Assembly (NCBI GenBank): GCA_964433755.1
Contig: CAYSSR010000001.1
Location: 1,302,001 to 1,366,000 of the forward strand
From: JAUVXJ01 sp964433755
Lineage (GTDB): Bacteria > Chloroflexota > Anaerolineae > UBA7937 > B3-Chlor
Reading direction: 5' to 3'
Length of the DNA stretch: 64,000 bases
Part shown: positions 1 through 9,167 of the stretch, in pieces
Numbering within the stretch: position 1 is the first letter of the stretch
Layout of the letters: every line of letters starts with the position of its first letter
Translations under genes and position numbers: made by a program
Notes under the pieces: model-generated
What the model saw: only the letters and a program-made list of their open reading frames with translations
Database searches by the model: none
What the model was told of the DNA's origin: nothing

Positions 1-1142
1 CCATGGCGCAGCGAGCGGCGGACTTGCTGGCCGAGGCTCAGCGACCCGTGATGGTCGCTGGAGGTGGAGCAGCCAGCTCCCAGGCCTGGGAGGAGGTGAC
101 CAGGCTGGCGGAAGCCCTCACCATGCCTGTGGGAACCTCCATCAACGGCAAGGGCAGCATCGCAGAGGACCACCCACTGAGTATCGGGATCGTGGGAGGC
201 AACGGCGCACGTCCCTATGCCAACCGTCTCGTTGCGGCAGCAGATCTGGTTCTCTTCGTCGGCTGCAAGACAGATTCCGTCACCACCCTCAACTGGACGC
301 TTCCCTCCCCTTCAGATGGAGTCACGATTCTCCACATCGACGTCGACCCCAAGGAGATCGGCAACAACTATCCCACAGCCGTGGGACTGGTTGGAGACGC
401 GAAGCTGGCCCTGGCAGACCTGCTCGAGGCCCTGTCGGCAACCCAGGGAGAGCGACATCCCAACGAAGCGCGCCTGGCTGAGATCTCCACCCTGGCTGGG
501 AAGTGGTGGGACGCCGTTCGTCCCAAGATGGAAAGCGATAGCGTCCCGATCAAACCCCAGCGCGTGATGAAGGAGCTTGCAGAAGCACTGCCCCGGGATA
601 GCGTGATCGTGGCCGACGCAGGCACGGGCACGCCCTTCACCTCCGCGTTCTACAAGTCTCCTGCGGGCAGGTACGTCATCATCCCTCGGGGCTACGGCGG
701 ACTTGGCTATGCGCTGCCCGGGGTCATAGGAGCGAAACTCGCGAGACCAGCATCCACAGTGATCGGCTTGATGGGCGACGGCAGTTTCGGTATGTCCGTG
801 GGGGAGATGGAGACCATCGCCCGTCTGAAGCTGCCCGTCACTATCCTCCAATTCAACAACTCCTGCTTCGGCTGGATCAAGACACTTCAGCATCTGTACT
901 ACGACGACCGATACGTGTCGGTCGATTTCTCGGACGACACCGACCATGCAGCCATCGCGCGAGGCTTCGGATTGCTGGGGGTGCGCGTCGAGAAACCATC
1001 CGAGCTGTCGCCTGCCATTCGAGAGGCTATCCGCAGCGGCACGCCTACCTTCATAGACGTGGTGACCGAGTCCGAAGCAAGTGAGCTGCCCCCTGTGCAC
1101 AAGTGGCAAGAGATCGCCGAGGGCCGGCAGCACGACCAATAG
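1..1142 (+). CDS. Thiamine pyrophosphate enzyme of the acetolactate synthase / benzoylformate decarboxylase family (5' end outside window)
   Basis: The reading frame is open at the window edge. The visible part begins in the central domain (PVMVAGGGA, near residue 17 from the first ATG at 3), so the N-terminal pyrimidine-binding domain lies upstream. The C-terminal half has the TPP/Mg motif: GDGSFG near visible residue 257, ending in FNN about 28 residues later, preceded by a GYGGLGYALPG segment. The family condenses or decarboxylates 2-oxoacids in the cytoplasm. Acetolactate synthase, glyoxylate carboligase, benzoylformate decarboxylase and oxalyl-CoA decarboxylase types cannot be separated from this fragment. 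The oxidative catabolic neighbours downstream favour a degradative decarboxylase over branched-chain amino acid synthesis, but this is inference. Confidence 0.85.
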   Translation, partial: MAQRAADLLAEAQRPVMVAGGGAASSQAWEEVTRLAEALTMPVGTSINGKGSIAEDHPLSIGIVGGNGARPYANRLVAAADLVLFVGCKTDSVTTLNWTLPSPSDGVTILHIDVDPKEIGNNYPTAVGLVGDAKLALADLLEALSATQGERHPNEARLAEISTLAGKWWDAVRPKMESDSVPIKPQRVMKELAEALPRDSVIVADAGTGTPFTSAFYKSPAGRYVIIPRGYGGLGYALPGVIGAKLARPASTVIGLMGDGSFGMSVGEMETIARLKLPVTILQFNNSCFGWIKTLQHLYYDDRYVSVDFSDDTDHAAIARGFGLLGVRVEKPSELSPAIREAIRSGTPTFIDVVTESEASELPPVHKWQEIAEGRQHDQ

Positions 1143-1233
1143 CCGATCTCTGACCGCACCCATCCTGCGATGATGGGCGCGTTGTCAGTTGCTCTGTAGC
1201 AGAGACCAGCCTGACGTAGAACTGGAGCAAGTC

Positions 1234-4071
1234 GTGGTTACCGTCTCCCTCAACATCAACGGCGAGAAGCTCAGCTCCAGCTTGCCTGCTGAGATGACGC
1301 TGCTCAGGTTCCTGCGGGACGAGCTCAGGCTCACCGGTACCAAGAACGGCTGTAGCACCAACCACTGCGGCGCTTGCACGGTGCTGGTGAATGGCCGCGC
1401 CACCAAGTCTTGTCTGCTGCGAGTAGCCAGACTCAACGACGCCGAGATCGTCACCATTGAGGGGCTTTCCCCACCGGGAGTGTTGCACCCGATCCAGGCT
1501 GCCTTTCTGGCGGCTGGGGCCGTCCAGTGCGGCTTCTGTACTCCAGGTATGATTCTGGCCACCAAGGCGCTACTGGACACGAATGCAAGTCCTACGGAGG
1601 CCGAGGTTCGCGAGGCGTTGAAGGACAACGTCTGCCGCTGCACCGGCTATTCCAAGATTCTAGATGCCGTCAAGCTGGCTGCACTCTGGCTCAGAGATCC
1701 GAGAGAGATGAAGCTATCTCTGTCAGGCGGCTACGGAGAATCCGTGATCGACCTGGATGGAGTGGCCAAGGTCCAGGGACGCCTGCCCTTCGCTGACGAC
1801 CTGTACCTGGCAGACATGCTCCACGCCAAGGTGCTGTGGAGCGAACACCCTCACGCCGTCATCTGGCGGGTCGACACGGCCGCTGCTGAGGCGGTGGCCG
1901 GAGTGGTGCGCGTCCTGACGGCCAGAGACGTCCCTGGGCACAATGGTTTCGGACCCCTCAAGCCCGATCAGCCTGTCCTCTGTGGCGACAGAGTGCGCTT
2001 TGTCGGCGACGCAGTCGCCCTGGTGCTGGCAGAAACCAAGGCAGCGGCGGCCAAGGCTCGCGACCTGATAAGGGTGGAGTATGAGCCGCTGGCAGGGGCG
2101 TTCTCACCCCGAGAGGCCCTCGAAGCAGGCGCTCCTCAACTTCGCCCCCAGGGCAACCTGTGCAAGCATCTGGTGCACACTGTGGGCGACGTGGAGGCAG
2201 GTCTGGCCGCTTCTTCTCTGGTTGTGGAGGGGCACTTCGAGACGCCCTTCGTGGAACATGCGTATCTGGAGCCGGAGTCCGGCGTAGCCTTCTGGGATGG
2301 AGATGTCCTTTGTCTCAAGGTCCCGACCCAGTTCCCCTTCGAACTGAAGACCCAACTGGCCAAGGTCCTGGCCGTTCCGGAGGAGACGATACGGGTGCAG
2401 ACCACGCCCCTGGGTGGCTCCTTCGGCAGCAAGATCGACGCCACCGTGGAACCGCTGGTAGCCCTCGGAGCCTACGTCACCAGAAGGCCGGTCAAACTCA
2501 CTCTGACCAGGGAGGAATCCCTCAGGCGCAGCGTGAAGCGACACCCCTACTCCATGGACTACCGGGTGGGGCTGGACGAAGAAGGAAAGATCCTGGCGGT
2601 GGACGCGAGGCTCTTGTCCGACACTGGTGCCTACACCAACCTGGGCCCCAGAGTCATCGACCAGGCGTGCATCTTCTCGTGCGGACCATACGAGGTCCCC
2701 AACCTGCGTGTGGAAGGCTGGGCTGTCTACACGAACAACGTCAACGCCAGTGCCTTCCGTGGTTTTGGCATCAACCAGGCAGCCGTGGCCATCGAGTCTC
2801 TACTCGACGAAGCAGCGCGCAGACTGAACGTGGATCCCTTCGAACTGCGCTACAAGAACGCCCTCAAAGAAGGCAGCGTCACCGCAGCCGGCGAGATCCT
2901 GAGACGAAGCGTAGCCATCAAGGAAACGATTTCCGCGGCCCGTGCGGCGCTGGAGGAGGAGCTGCCCAGAATCGAGACGATGGTATCTCCTGGGATGAAG
3001 CTGGGCATCGGTGTGGCATCCGGTTTCAAGAACGTGGGTGCCGGGAAGGGGAAGGTAGATGACGCGGGTGCCATCTTTGCCCTGCTACCCGGCGGCAAGG
3101 TCCAACTGAGGGCCTCTGCCGTCGACATGGGCCAGGGCATCCGTACCACTCTGACCCAAATCGCGCGCCAGGTCCTCCCTCTGCCTGACAGCGCTCTGGA
3201 GTTGATCACCGGCGACACAACGCTCACGCCGAAGCACGGCGGCGCAGTCGCCGAGAGGCAGACGTTGATCAGGGGCAATGCTGTGCTGGAGGCGGCCAGG
3301 AGGTTCAAGGCCGAGCTGCTACGCGCCGCCGCGGGAGTGATGGCAGCGCCCACCGAGGAGCTGGAACTCCTCGCTGACGGTGTGGTGCACGCCCAGACCG
3401 AGAATCACCTTCCGTTGGAGGCGTTGGAACGCGAACTCCGTGAGGACGGGCAGCAGGTGGTAGCCGAGTTCGTCTACGTTGCTCCCAGGACGCTTGCTCT
3501 GGCCGACGTCGAGGGTCGGCGAGCCATCGCACCCGAGGAGTACCGCAACTACCCCGCCTACGCCTATACCACACAGGTGGCCGCAGTGGAGGTGGACCCA
3601 GCCACGGGCAAGGTCAAGCTGCTCAGAGTGCTGGCTGCCCACGATGTAGGCCGCCCCATCAATCCACAGAAGATAGAGGGCCAGATCGAGGGGAGCTGCC
3701 ACATGGCTCAGGGCTATGCGCTGTCGGAGGAGTACCCGGTGGAAGAGGGTATTCCGAAGGCGCGTACCTATCGTGATCTACACCTTCCCTCCATCATGGA
3801 CGCTCCTCCCGTCAGGACACTTATCGTGGAGAAACCGGATTCCACCGGGCCATTGGGCGCCAAGGGGATCTCGGAAGTAGCGACCGTGCCACTAACACCT
3901 GCCATTCTGAACGCCATATTCGATGCGGTCGGCGTCCGCGTCCGCAGCTTGCCGGCGACGCCAGCGCGTATCAAAGCGGCCCTGGACCAGGGCGTGCTGA
4001 CGGACGTACGTTCTGCTACGACGCCGGCTACCTGGCCCACACGGGCTGTGCCGACCACAGTCGCTCAGTAG
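1234..4071 (+). CDS. Fused 2Fe-2S / molybdopterin-binding hydroxylase (xanthine dehydrogenase family)
   Basis: About 945 residues. The N-terminal 160 residues are the iron-sulfur subunit, with a plant-type ferredoxin cluster (CSTNHCGAC near residue 40, further Cys near 60) and a second cluster (CGFC near 99, CRC near 134). The rest is the molybdopterin subunit, with GGSFGSK near 393, RGFGINQA near 508 and the catalytic-Glu motif GAKGISE near 875. Enzymes of this family hydroxylate purines, aldehydes or aromatic heterocycles, with water as oxygen donor. I chose the GTG at 1234 because GGAG lies 6 nt upstream; an earlier TTG at 1189 has no comparable site. The usual FAD subunit is absent. The next gene, an FAD oxidoreductase, may be the electron partner. 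The substrate is unknown. Confidence 0.88.
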   Translation: MVTVSLNINGEKLSSSLPAEMTLLRFLRDELRLTGTKNGCSTNHCGACTVLVNGRATKSCLLRVARLNDAEIVTIEGLSPPGVLHPIQAAFLAAGAVQCGFCTPGMILATKALLDTNASPTEAEVREALKDNVCRCTGYSKILDAVKLAALWLRDPREMKLSLSGGYGESVIDLDGVAKVQGRLPFADDLYLADMLHAKVLWSEHPHAVIWRVDTAAAEAVAGVVRVLTARDVPGHNGFGPLKPDQPVLCGDRVRFVGDAVALVLAETKAAAAKARDLIRVEYEPLAGAFSPREALEAGAPQLRPQGNLCKHLVHTVGDVEAGLAASSLVVEGHFETPFVEHAYLEPESGVAFWDGDVLCLKVPTQFPFELKTQLAKVLAVPEETIRVQTTPLGGSFGSKIDATVEPLVALGAYVTRRPVKLTLTREESLRRSVKRHPYSMDYRVGLDEEGKILAVDARLLSDTGAYTNLGPRVIDQACIFSCGPYEVPNLRVEGWAVYTNNVNASAFRGFGINQAAVAIESLLDEAARRLNVDPFELRYKNALKEGSVTAAGEILRRSVAIKETISAARAALEEELPRIETMVSPGMKLGIGVASGFKNVGAGKGKVDDAGAIFALLPGGKVQLRASAVDMGQGIRTTLTQIARQVLPLPDSALELITGDTTLTPKHGGAVAERQTLIRGNAVLEAARRFKAELLRAAAGVMAAPTEELELLADGVVHAQTENHLPLEALERELREDGQQVVAEFVYVAPRTLALADVEGRRAIAPEEYRNYPAYAYTTQVAAVEVDPATGKVKLLRVLAAHDVGRPINPQKIEGQIEGSCHMAQGYALSEEYPVEEGIPKARTYRDLHLPSIMDAPPVRTLIVEKPDSTGPLGAKGISEVATVPLTPAILNAIFDAVGVRVRSLPATPARIKAALDQGVLTDVRSATTPATWPTRAVPTTVAQ

Positions 4072-4085
4072 AAAGGGGTACGAGA

Positions 4086-5372
4086 ATGCCAAAAGTAGTA
4101 GTCATCGGTGGCGGATGGGGCGGATGTGCAGCGGCCCTCTCTGCGAAGAAGGCGGGAGCGGACGTGGTTTTGCTCGAGAGAGCCGACACGCTCCTCGGGT
4201 CCGGCCAGGTGGGCGGAATCATGCGCAATAATGGACGGTTCACCGCGGCGGAGGAAATGATCGCCCTCGGATGTGGCGACCTGTTCAAACTCACCGACCA
4301 GAAAGCGCGCCACGTGAACATCGAGTTTCCAGGTCACAAGCACGCCAACCTGTACGATGTAGCCCTGATGGAGCCTGCCGTCAGGGAGTACCTGCAAAAG
4401 AAACAGGTAGAGATCTGGACCGTCAGCCGGGCTACCCAGGTGCACTCTACTGGGGCGAGGATCGATGCGGTGGAGCTGGAGACCGGCCAGCGGTTCGAAG
4501 CAGATGCATTCGTGGAGACCACCGGCACGATGGGCCCTCAGGGCAACTGTCGTAAGTACGGCAATGGCTGCGCGATGTGCATCACGCGCTGCCCCACTTT
4601 TGGTGGCCGCGTGAGCATCGCCGCCCGGGCAGGCATCCAGGAGATGATGGCCAAGCGCGTGGACGGATCCTTCGGATCCATGAGTGGATCCTGCAAGCTG
4701 AACAAGGATTCCCTCGACGAAGGGATACATCGCGAGCTCGACCAGACAGGCGTTGCGGTGATCCCCCTTCCCAAGGACGTGGCCGACCACAAGAAGAAGC
4801 TTCTGGCCATCAAGAGTTGCCAGCAGTACGCACTCCCAGAGTTTGCGGAGAACCTGGTGATCCTCGATACGGGCCATGCCAAGCTGATGAGTCCTTTCTA
4901 CCCAGTGATCGACCTGCGTACCATCCCAGGACTGGAGAATGCTCGTTTCGAGGACCCCTACGCAGGGGGCATGGGCAACTCCATTCGCTTCCTGGCTATG
5001 TCTCCACGCGACAATCACCTCAAGGTCGACGGGCTAGACAACCTGTTCTGCGCTGGAGAGAAAGCCGGGATGCTCGTGGGGCACACAGAGGCCATCTGCA
5101 CGGGAACGCTCGCTGGCCACAACGCCGTCCGATATGCCGTCGGCAAGGAACTCCTGGAACTGCCTCGCAGCCTCTGCGTTGGCGACATCGTCGCCTACGT
5201 CAAAGAGGAGATGCAGACCGAGGAAGGGATGTTGAAGAAATTCACCTTCTCAGGCTCTGTGTACTTCGATCGTATGAAGGAACTAGGTCTCTACAGCACC
5301 AACGTGGTGGAGATCGAACAACGGGTGGCCGACGCAGGCATGAGCGGCATCTACGAGAAGACGGTGTGCTGA
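4086..5372 (+). CDS. FAD-dependent oxidoreductase with Cys-rich insert
   Basis: 428 residues. It opens with a Rossmann dinucleotide motif (GGGWGGCAAA, residues 8-17) and an early segment GGIMRNNGRFTAAEEM that recalls GidA/TrmFO-like and related flavoproteins. A Cys-rich stretch near residues 155-170 (GNGCAMCITRCP) could bind a metal or iron-sulfur cluster or be redox-active. A GEKAGM/GHTEA segment near residue 325 fits the C-terminal FAD-contacting part. Start ATG at 4086 with AAAGGGG upstream, 14 nt after the molybdenum hydroxylase stop, so the two are probably co-transcribed. It may pass electrons to or from the hydroxylase; that is inference. Confidence 0.75.
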   Translation: MPKVVVIGGGWGGCAAALSAKKAGADVVLLERADTLLGSGQVGGIMRNNGRFTAAEEMIALGCGDLFKLTDQKARHVNIEFPGHKHANLYDVALMEPAVREYLQKKQVEIWTVSRATQVHSTGARIDAVELETGQRFEADAFVETTGTMGPQGNCRKYGNGCAMCITRCPTFGGRVSIAARAGIQEMMAKRVDGSFGSMSGSCKLNKDSLDEGIHRELDQTGVAVIPLPKDVADHKKKLLAIKSCQQYALPEFAENLVILDTGHAKLMSPFYPVIDLRTIPGLENARFEDPYAGGMGNSIRFLAMSPRDNHLKVDGLDNLFCAGEKAGMLVGHTEAICTGTLAGHNAVRYAVGKELLELPRSLCVGDIVAYVKEEMQTEEGMLKKFTFSGSVYFDRMKELGLYSTNVVEIEQRVADAGMSGIYEKTVC

Positions 5373-5498
5373 ACCTGGCACCCAGGCAGACCAGAATCTC
5401 CGCGAATTGCGGCTTCGAAAGGGGGTGATCGGCACTCAACCATGCGCTAGAGCAACACTCAATGGACTGTCCACCGAGTAGGGAAGGAGGAAACGAAA

Positions 5499-7091
5499 GT
5501 GAGATCGAACCTCGTCAGAATCATCATCGCAGCCCTGTTGGTGTCCCTATTGGCGTCTGCTTGTGGAACACCAGCACCATCTGCCGAGCCGACTACACCC
5601 CCAGAGGCGCCCGAGGCAACGACGGCCCCAGAGCCGACCGCGCCGCCTGAGGAAGCGCCCCCCACGGGGCCTAGCGGCTCCATCGTCATCGTCATCGGCA
5701 GCGATCCGTCCACGCTGGACCCGCAGTTTCCCGATGATGGAAATGCGAGAGCGGTCAACGACAACATCTACGAGATGCTTACCGTCCGCGATCCCGTAAC
5801 CGCTGAGTTGGGTCCTTCTCTGGCCACGTCCTGGGAGCAACTGGACGAGACCACCTGGCGTTTCGAGCTGCAAGAGGGCGTCACCTTCCACAACGGGGAG
5901 CCCTTTGACGCCAACGCAGTTGTCTACAGCGTGGAAAGGATGATAGACCCCGAGTTCAACTCGGAGATCATCTCCTTCGTGGCCACCATCACCGGTGCTG
6001 AGGCTGTAGATGACTACACTGTGGACATCTTCACAGAGGGCCCGGACCCCATTCTACTTGCCCGCCTGACCTGGCTCAACATTGTGCCGCCGGTCTACGC
6101 AGAGGAGAATGCGGCCAACTTCGGCAACGAGCCTGTCGGCACAGGGCCCTACGAGTTCGTGGAGTGGGTCAAGGGCGATCACGTGAAGCTGGAAGCCTAT
6201 GCCGACTACTGGGGCGGCGCACCGAGCATCGCCGAGGTAACCATTAGAACCATTCCTGAGGATGCCACCGCAGCCGGGGCCCTGCAAGCCGGTGAGGTGG
6301 ACGTGGTCAGGCACCTGATACCGGAGTACCTCGACCAGGTGCCGAAGGCGGTCTCCGTGCACGGCATCGAGTTCCCATGGGTCAGGATCAACACCAACGT
6401 GGCACCATTGGACGATGTGCGGGTTCGCCAGGCTCTCAACTATGCTATCGACAAGGAGTCGCTGCGGGACGCCCTCTACAGTGGCTATGCAGCGGTGGCT
6501 GAGGGACAGCTCCTGACTCCGGGCCATTTCGGGTACAACCCCGATGTGACGGCCTACCCCTACGATCCGGACACAGCCAGGCAGCTCTTGCAGGACGCTG
6601 GAGCTGAAGGGGCGACCCTCGAGTTCGTTGGCGAAGCCGGGCGATGGTTGAAGGACAAGGAGTTGGTGGAGGCCATCGCTACACAACTGGATGCTGTGGG
6701 CCTGAACATTGAGGTCAACATCGCAGAGTGGTCGCAGTGGCTGGATCTGCTCTTTGCTGGCGCGGAGGCGGCTCCAGATCTCCAGTACTCCTCCAACGAC
6801 AACAGCCTGTTCGATGCTGACCGCACGCTGTCTGTGCTGTTCACGTCGGACGGAAGCCAGGCCGCCTACTTCAACCCGGAGGTCGACCGTCTGGTGAATG
6901 AAGCCAGGACGGAGACGGACGTGGCGGCCCGGGAGGATATGTACCATCAAGCCGTACAGATGATCTACGACGATGCTGCTTGTATCTTCCTGCTCAATCT
7001 CGATGACATCTACGGCTTGAGCGCACGAGTCGACTGGGCACCACGCATCGATGGTCGCATCCTGGTCAAGGACATGACCCTCGTCGAGTAG
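5499..7091 (+). CDS. ABC transporter solute-binding lipoprotein, family 5 (peptide/nickel/opine type)
   Basis: 530 residues. The lipoprotein signal peptide ends LLASAC, with Cys22 as lipidation site, followed by an Ala/Pro/Glu/Thr-rich tether to about residue 58. The mature part starts IVIVIGSDPSTLDPQ and contains TWRFELQEGVTFHNGEPFDA, the hallmark of the DppA/OppA fold, continuing through the DVRVRQALNYAIDK and YPYDPDTARQLL segments. It would sit on the outer face of the membrane and deliver its ligand to the two permeases downstream. GTG start at 5499 with GGAAGGAGG about 8 nt upstream. The ligand cannot be read from the sequence; peptides, opines, sugars or other organic acids are all possible. 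Confidence 0.9.
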   Translation: MRSNLVRIIIAALLVSLLASACGTPAPSAEPTTPPEAPEATTAPEPTAPPEEAPPTGPSGSIVIVIGSDPSTLDPQFPDDGNARAVNDNIYEMLTVRDPVTAELGPSLATSWEQLDETTWRFELQEGVTFHNGEPFDANAVVYSVERMIDPEFNSEIISFVATITGAEAVDDYTVDIFTEGPDPILLARLTWLNIVPPVYAEENAANFGNEPVGTGPYEFVEWVKGDHVKLEAYADYWGGAPSIAEVTIRTIPEDATAAGALQAGEVDVVRHLIPEYLDQVPKAVSVHGIEFPWVRINTNVAPLDDVRVRQALNYAIDKESLRDALYSGYAAVAEGQLLTPGHFGYNPDVTAYPYDPDTARQLLQDAGAEGATLEFVGEAGRWLKDKELVEAIATQLDAVGLNIEVNIAEWSQWLDLLFAGAEAAPDLQYSSNDNSLFDADRTLSVLFTSDGSQAAYFNPEVDRLVNEARTETDVAAREDMYHQAVQMIYDDAACIFLLNLDDIYGLSARVDWAPRIDGRILVKDMTLVE

Positions 7092-7110
7092 AGCCTAAGT
7101 CTAGGTCCAT

Positions 7111-7142
7111 GTCTGGGCGGGGCATTCTGTCCCCGCCCAGAC
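7111..7142 (+). promoter_or_regulatory. GC-rich hairpin between binding-protein and permease genes
   Basis: Perfect 12-bp inverted repeat (arms 7111-7122 and 7131-7142, GTCTGGGCGGGG and its complement) with an 8-nt loop, 19 nt after the binding-protein stop. No U-tract follows. It probably acts as an mRNA-stabilising or attenuating hairpin that keeps binding-protein mRNA in excess of permease mRNA. Confidence 0.65.
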
Positions 7143-7166
7143 TTCGACACAGGGAGGATGCCGGAG

Positions 7167-8087
7167 ATGACCGCCTATTTCATCCGACGCCTGCTTCAAT
7201 CCGTCCTGGTGATCGTTGGGGTGTGCGTGATCGTATTCGTGATTACGCGAGCCATAGGAGACCCGGCCAGGATGATGCTGCCTCTCGAGGCGAGTGAAGA
7301 AGAGGTCGAGGCCTTTAGAGACAGAATGGGCTTCAACGATCCACTCTACGTGCAGTTCTGGGACTGGGCCAGGAATGCGATGAGGGGCGACTTCGGCGAT
7401 TCTCTGTGGCAGCGTACACCAGCCATGCAGCTGGTCTTGGAGCGAATGCCTGCCACATTACTCCTCTGCTCCACAGCTATCGTTCTAGCTCTCGTCGCCT
7501 CGCTACCCCTGGGTATTCTGGCCGCCCTGAGGCCTCGTTCCTGGCTCGACAAGGCGACGACCAGTTTCTCCTTGATCGGAGTCTGCATCCCCGACTTCTG
7601 GCTAGGCCTGATGCTCATCCTCATCTTCGCCGTCAGCCTGCGCCTAGTATTCACTTCAGGCTACGGCACCTGGAAGCACTTGGTCTTACCGGCTATCGCG
7701 CTGGCTGCTCGGCCGTGGGGACGAATCACACAGATCGTCAGGACCAGCATGATGGACGAAATGCACAGAACCTACATGATGACTGCCAGGGCCAAGGGCC
7801 TGGCTGAGCATAACGTGATCATCACCCACGCCCTGAAGAACGCCAGCATTCCTATAGTCACATTGGCTGCGTGGGAGTTGACACGCATGCTGGCCGGCTA
7901 TACTATCGTCGTAGAGACCGTGTTTGCCTGGCCCGGCTTCGGGCAGTTGGCGATGCAAGCCATCGAACGACGCGATCTGACCCTGATACAGGCCGACGTT
8001 TTCGTGGTCGCCTTGATCGTCGTGGTTATGAACATCGCCATAGACTTCATCTATGCTATGTTAGACCCTCGTGTGAGGCTGGCCTAG
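7167..8087 (+). CDS. ABC transporter permease, DppB/OppB type
   Basis: 306 residues, about six membrane helices. The N-terminus (YFIRRLLQSVLVIVGV) is typical of the DppB-type subunit, and the EAA cytoplasmic loop (TARAKGLAE, near residue 208) contacts the ATPase. I chose ATG 7167 because AGGGAGG (7151-7157) is 9 nt upstream; the ATG at 7158 is only one base away from that site. It is the first of two permeases behind the family-5 binding protein. Confidence 0.9.
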   Translation: MTAYFIRRLLQSVLVIVGVCVIVFVITRAIGDPARMMLPLEASEEEVEAFRDRMGFNDPLYVQFWDWARNAMRGDFGDSLWQRTPAMQLVLERMPATLLLCSTAIVLALVASLPLGILAALRPRSWLDKATTSFSLIGVCIPDFWLGLMLILIFAVSLRLVFTSGYGTWKHLVLPAIALAARPWGRITQIVRTSMMDEMHRTYMMTARAKGLAEHNVIITHALKNASIPIVTLAAWELTRMLAGYTIVVETVFAWPGFGQLAMQAIERRDLTLIQADVFVVALIVVVMNIAIDFIYAMLDPRVRLA

Positions 8088-8126
8088 TGCCCCTGTCCCG
8101 ACAGCTTACGAACGGAGGACCGGCGA

Positions 8127-9089
8127 ATGTCCGACACCACAGCCACACGACTTATCCTGGATGACCAAGCCACAGCCTACGTGGAAGACCCGTTGTGGCG
8201 CTGGCGAGGACTGATACGGCTGGGCCGGGATCTGCTCCGCGACAGGGTGGCGCTGGCTGGAGCGCTCATCGTGGTTGTTGTCTTGGGGTCTGCGCTATTC
8301 GCCCCACTGGTTTCCCCCCATGATCCCGCGGCAGGCAACATAGGACAACGCCTTCAGCCCCCAGGCTTCGTGAACGAAGAAGGACAGCGGTACATCCTGG
8401 GAACGGACCAACAAGGTCGCGATATTCTAAGCCGCGTCATCTTCGGGGCCCGTGTATCCATGATGGTGGGCATCGGCGTCATAGTGCTGGCGGGGACGGT
8501 GGGCACCGTCCTGGGCCTAATCGCTGGCTATTACGCCGGCCGTGTCGACGATCTCATCATGCGTGTCGTCGACACGCAGACGGCGTTCCCTGGTCTGCTG
8601 CTTGCACTCGTTATCATCACCATGATCGGACCGAGCGCACGAAACATTGTCATAGTGCTCTCCATCAACGGCTGGATGGTCTTCGCCCGCATAACCCGCG
8701 GCATCATGCTCACCATCAGAGAGAAAGACTACATCGATGCAGCCAGACTGGTGGGCGTTGGTGACACGCGGATCATATTCCGCCACGCGTTTCCAAACCT
8801 GATGTCGCCTGTGATGACGCTAATCACACTAGAGTTGGCCCGCATCATCCTGGCCGAGGCCAGCCTCAGCTTCCTCGGCCTTGGCATCCAGCCCCCACAG
8901 GCGTCCTGGGGCCTCATGATCGCAGACGGACGCAACTACATCACCGTAGCGTGGTGGCTTGTCACCTTCCCCGGTATATGTATAGGCCTGACGGTTTTTG
9001 GCGTCATGACCGTCGCCAACTGGCTGCGAACGGTTACTGATCCGGAGCAGCGCGTGAGGGCAGCGCCCACGGGAACGGGGAGCGGCTAG
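8127..9089 (+). CDS. ABC transporter permease, DppC/OppC type
   Basis: 320 residues. It has an N-terminal helix near residue 45, then a periplasmic segment with HPLGTDQQGRD-like wording (YILGTDQQGRDILSR) diagnostic of the DppC subunit. The transmembrane domain carries an EAA loop (YIDAARLVGVGD) and ends with GLGIQPPQASWGLMIADG. Start ATG 8127 with CGGAGG upstream, 39 nt after the partner permease. No DppD/DppF ATPase follows; the next gene is a universal stress protein. The ATPases must come from elsewhere. Confidence 0.9.
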   Translation: MSDTTATRLILDDQATAYVEDPLWRWRGLIRLGRDLLRDRVALAGALIVVVVLGSALFAPLVSPHDPAAGNIGQRLQPPGFVNEEGQRYILGTDQQGRDILSRVIFGARVSMMVGIGVIVLAGTVGTVLGLIAGYYAGRVDDLIMRVVDTQTAFPGLLLALVIITMIGPSARNIVIVLSINGWMVFARITRGIMLTIREKDYIDAARLVGVGDTRIIFRHAFPNLMSPVMTLITLELARIILAEASLSFLGLGIQPPQASWGLMIADGRNYITVAWWLVTFPGICIGLTVFGVMTVANWLRTVTDPEQRVRAAPTGTGSG

Positions 9090-9167
9090 CCCCGCACACC
9101 CGGTCAGCCGCCGGGCTCACTGAGAGGGGCTGTGGGGCTGTGAAAGCGACGCTGAAAGGAGGCAGAG

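Noticed and set aside
2160..3062. Long plus-strand frame of 300 codons inside the Mo hydroxylase
   Set aside because: Frame-shifted shadow of the hydroxylase gene, Gly/Arg-rich, no ribosome site.
4065..5018. Minus-strand frame of 317 codons opposite the FAD oxidoreductase
   Set aside because: Antisense shadow caused by high GC; the plus-strand frame has clear motifs.
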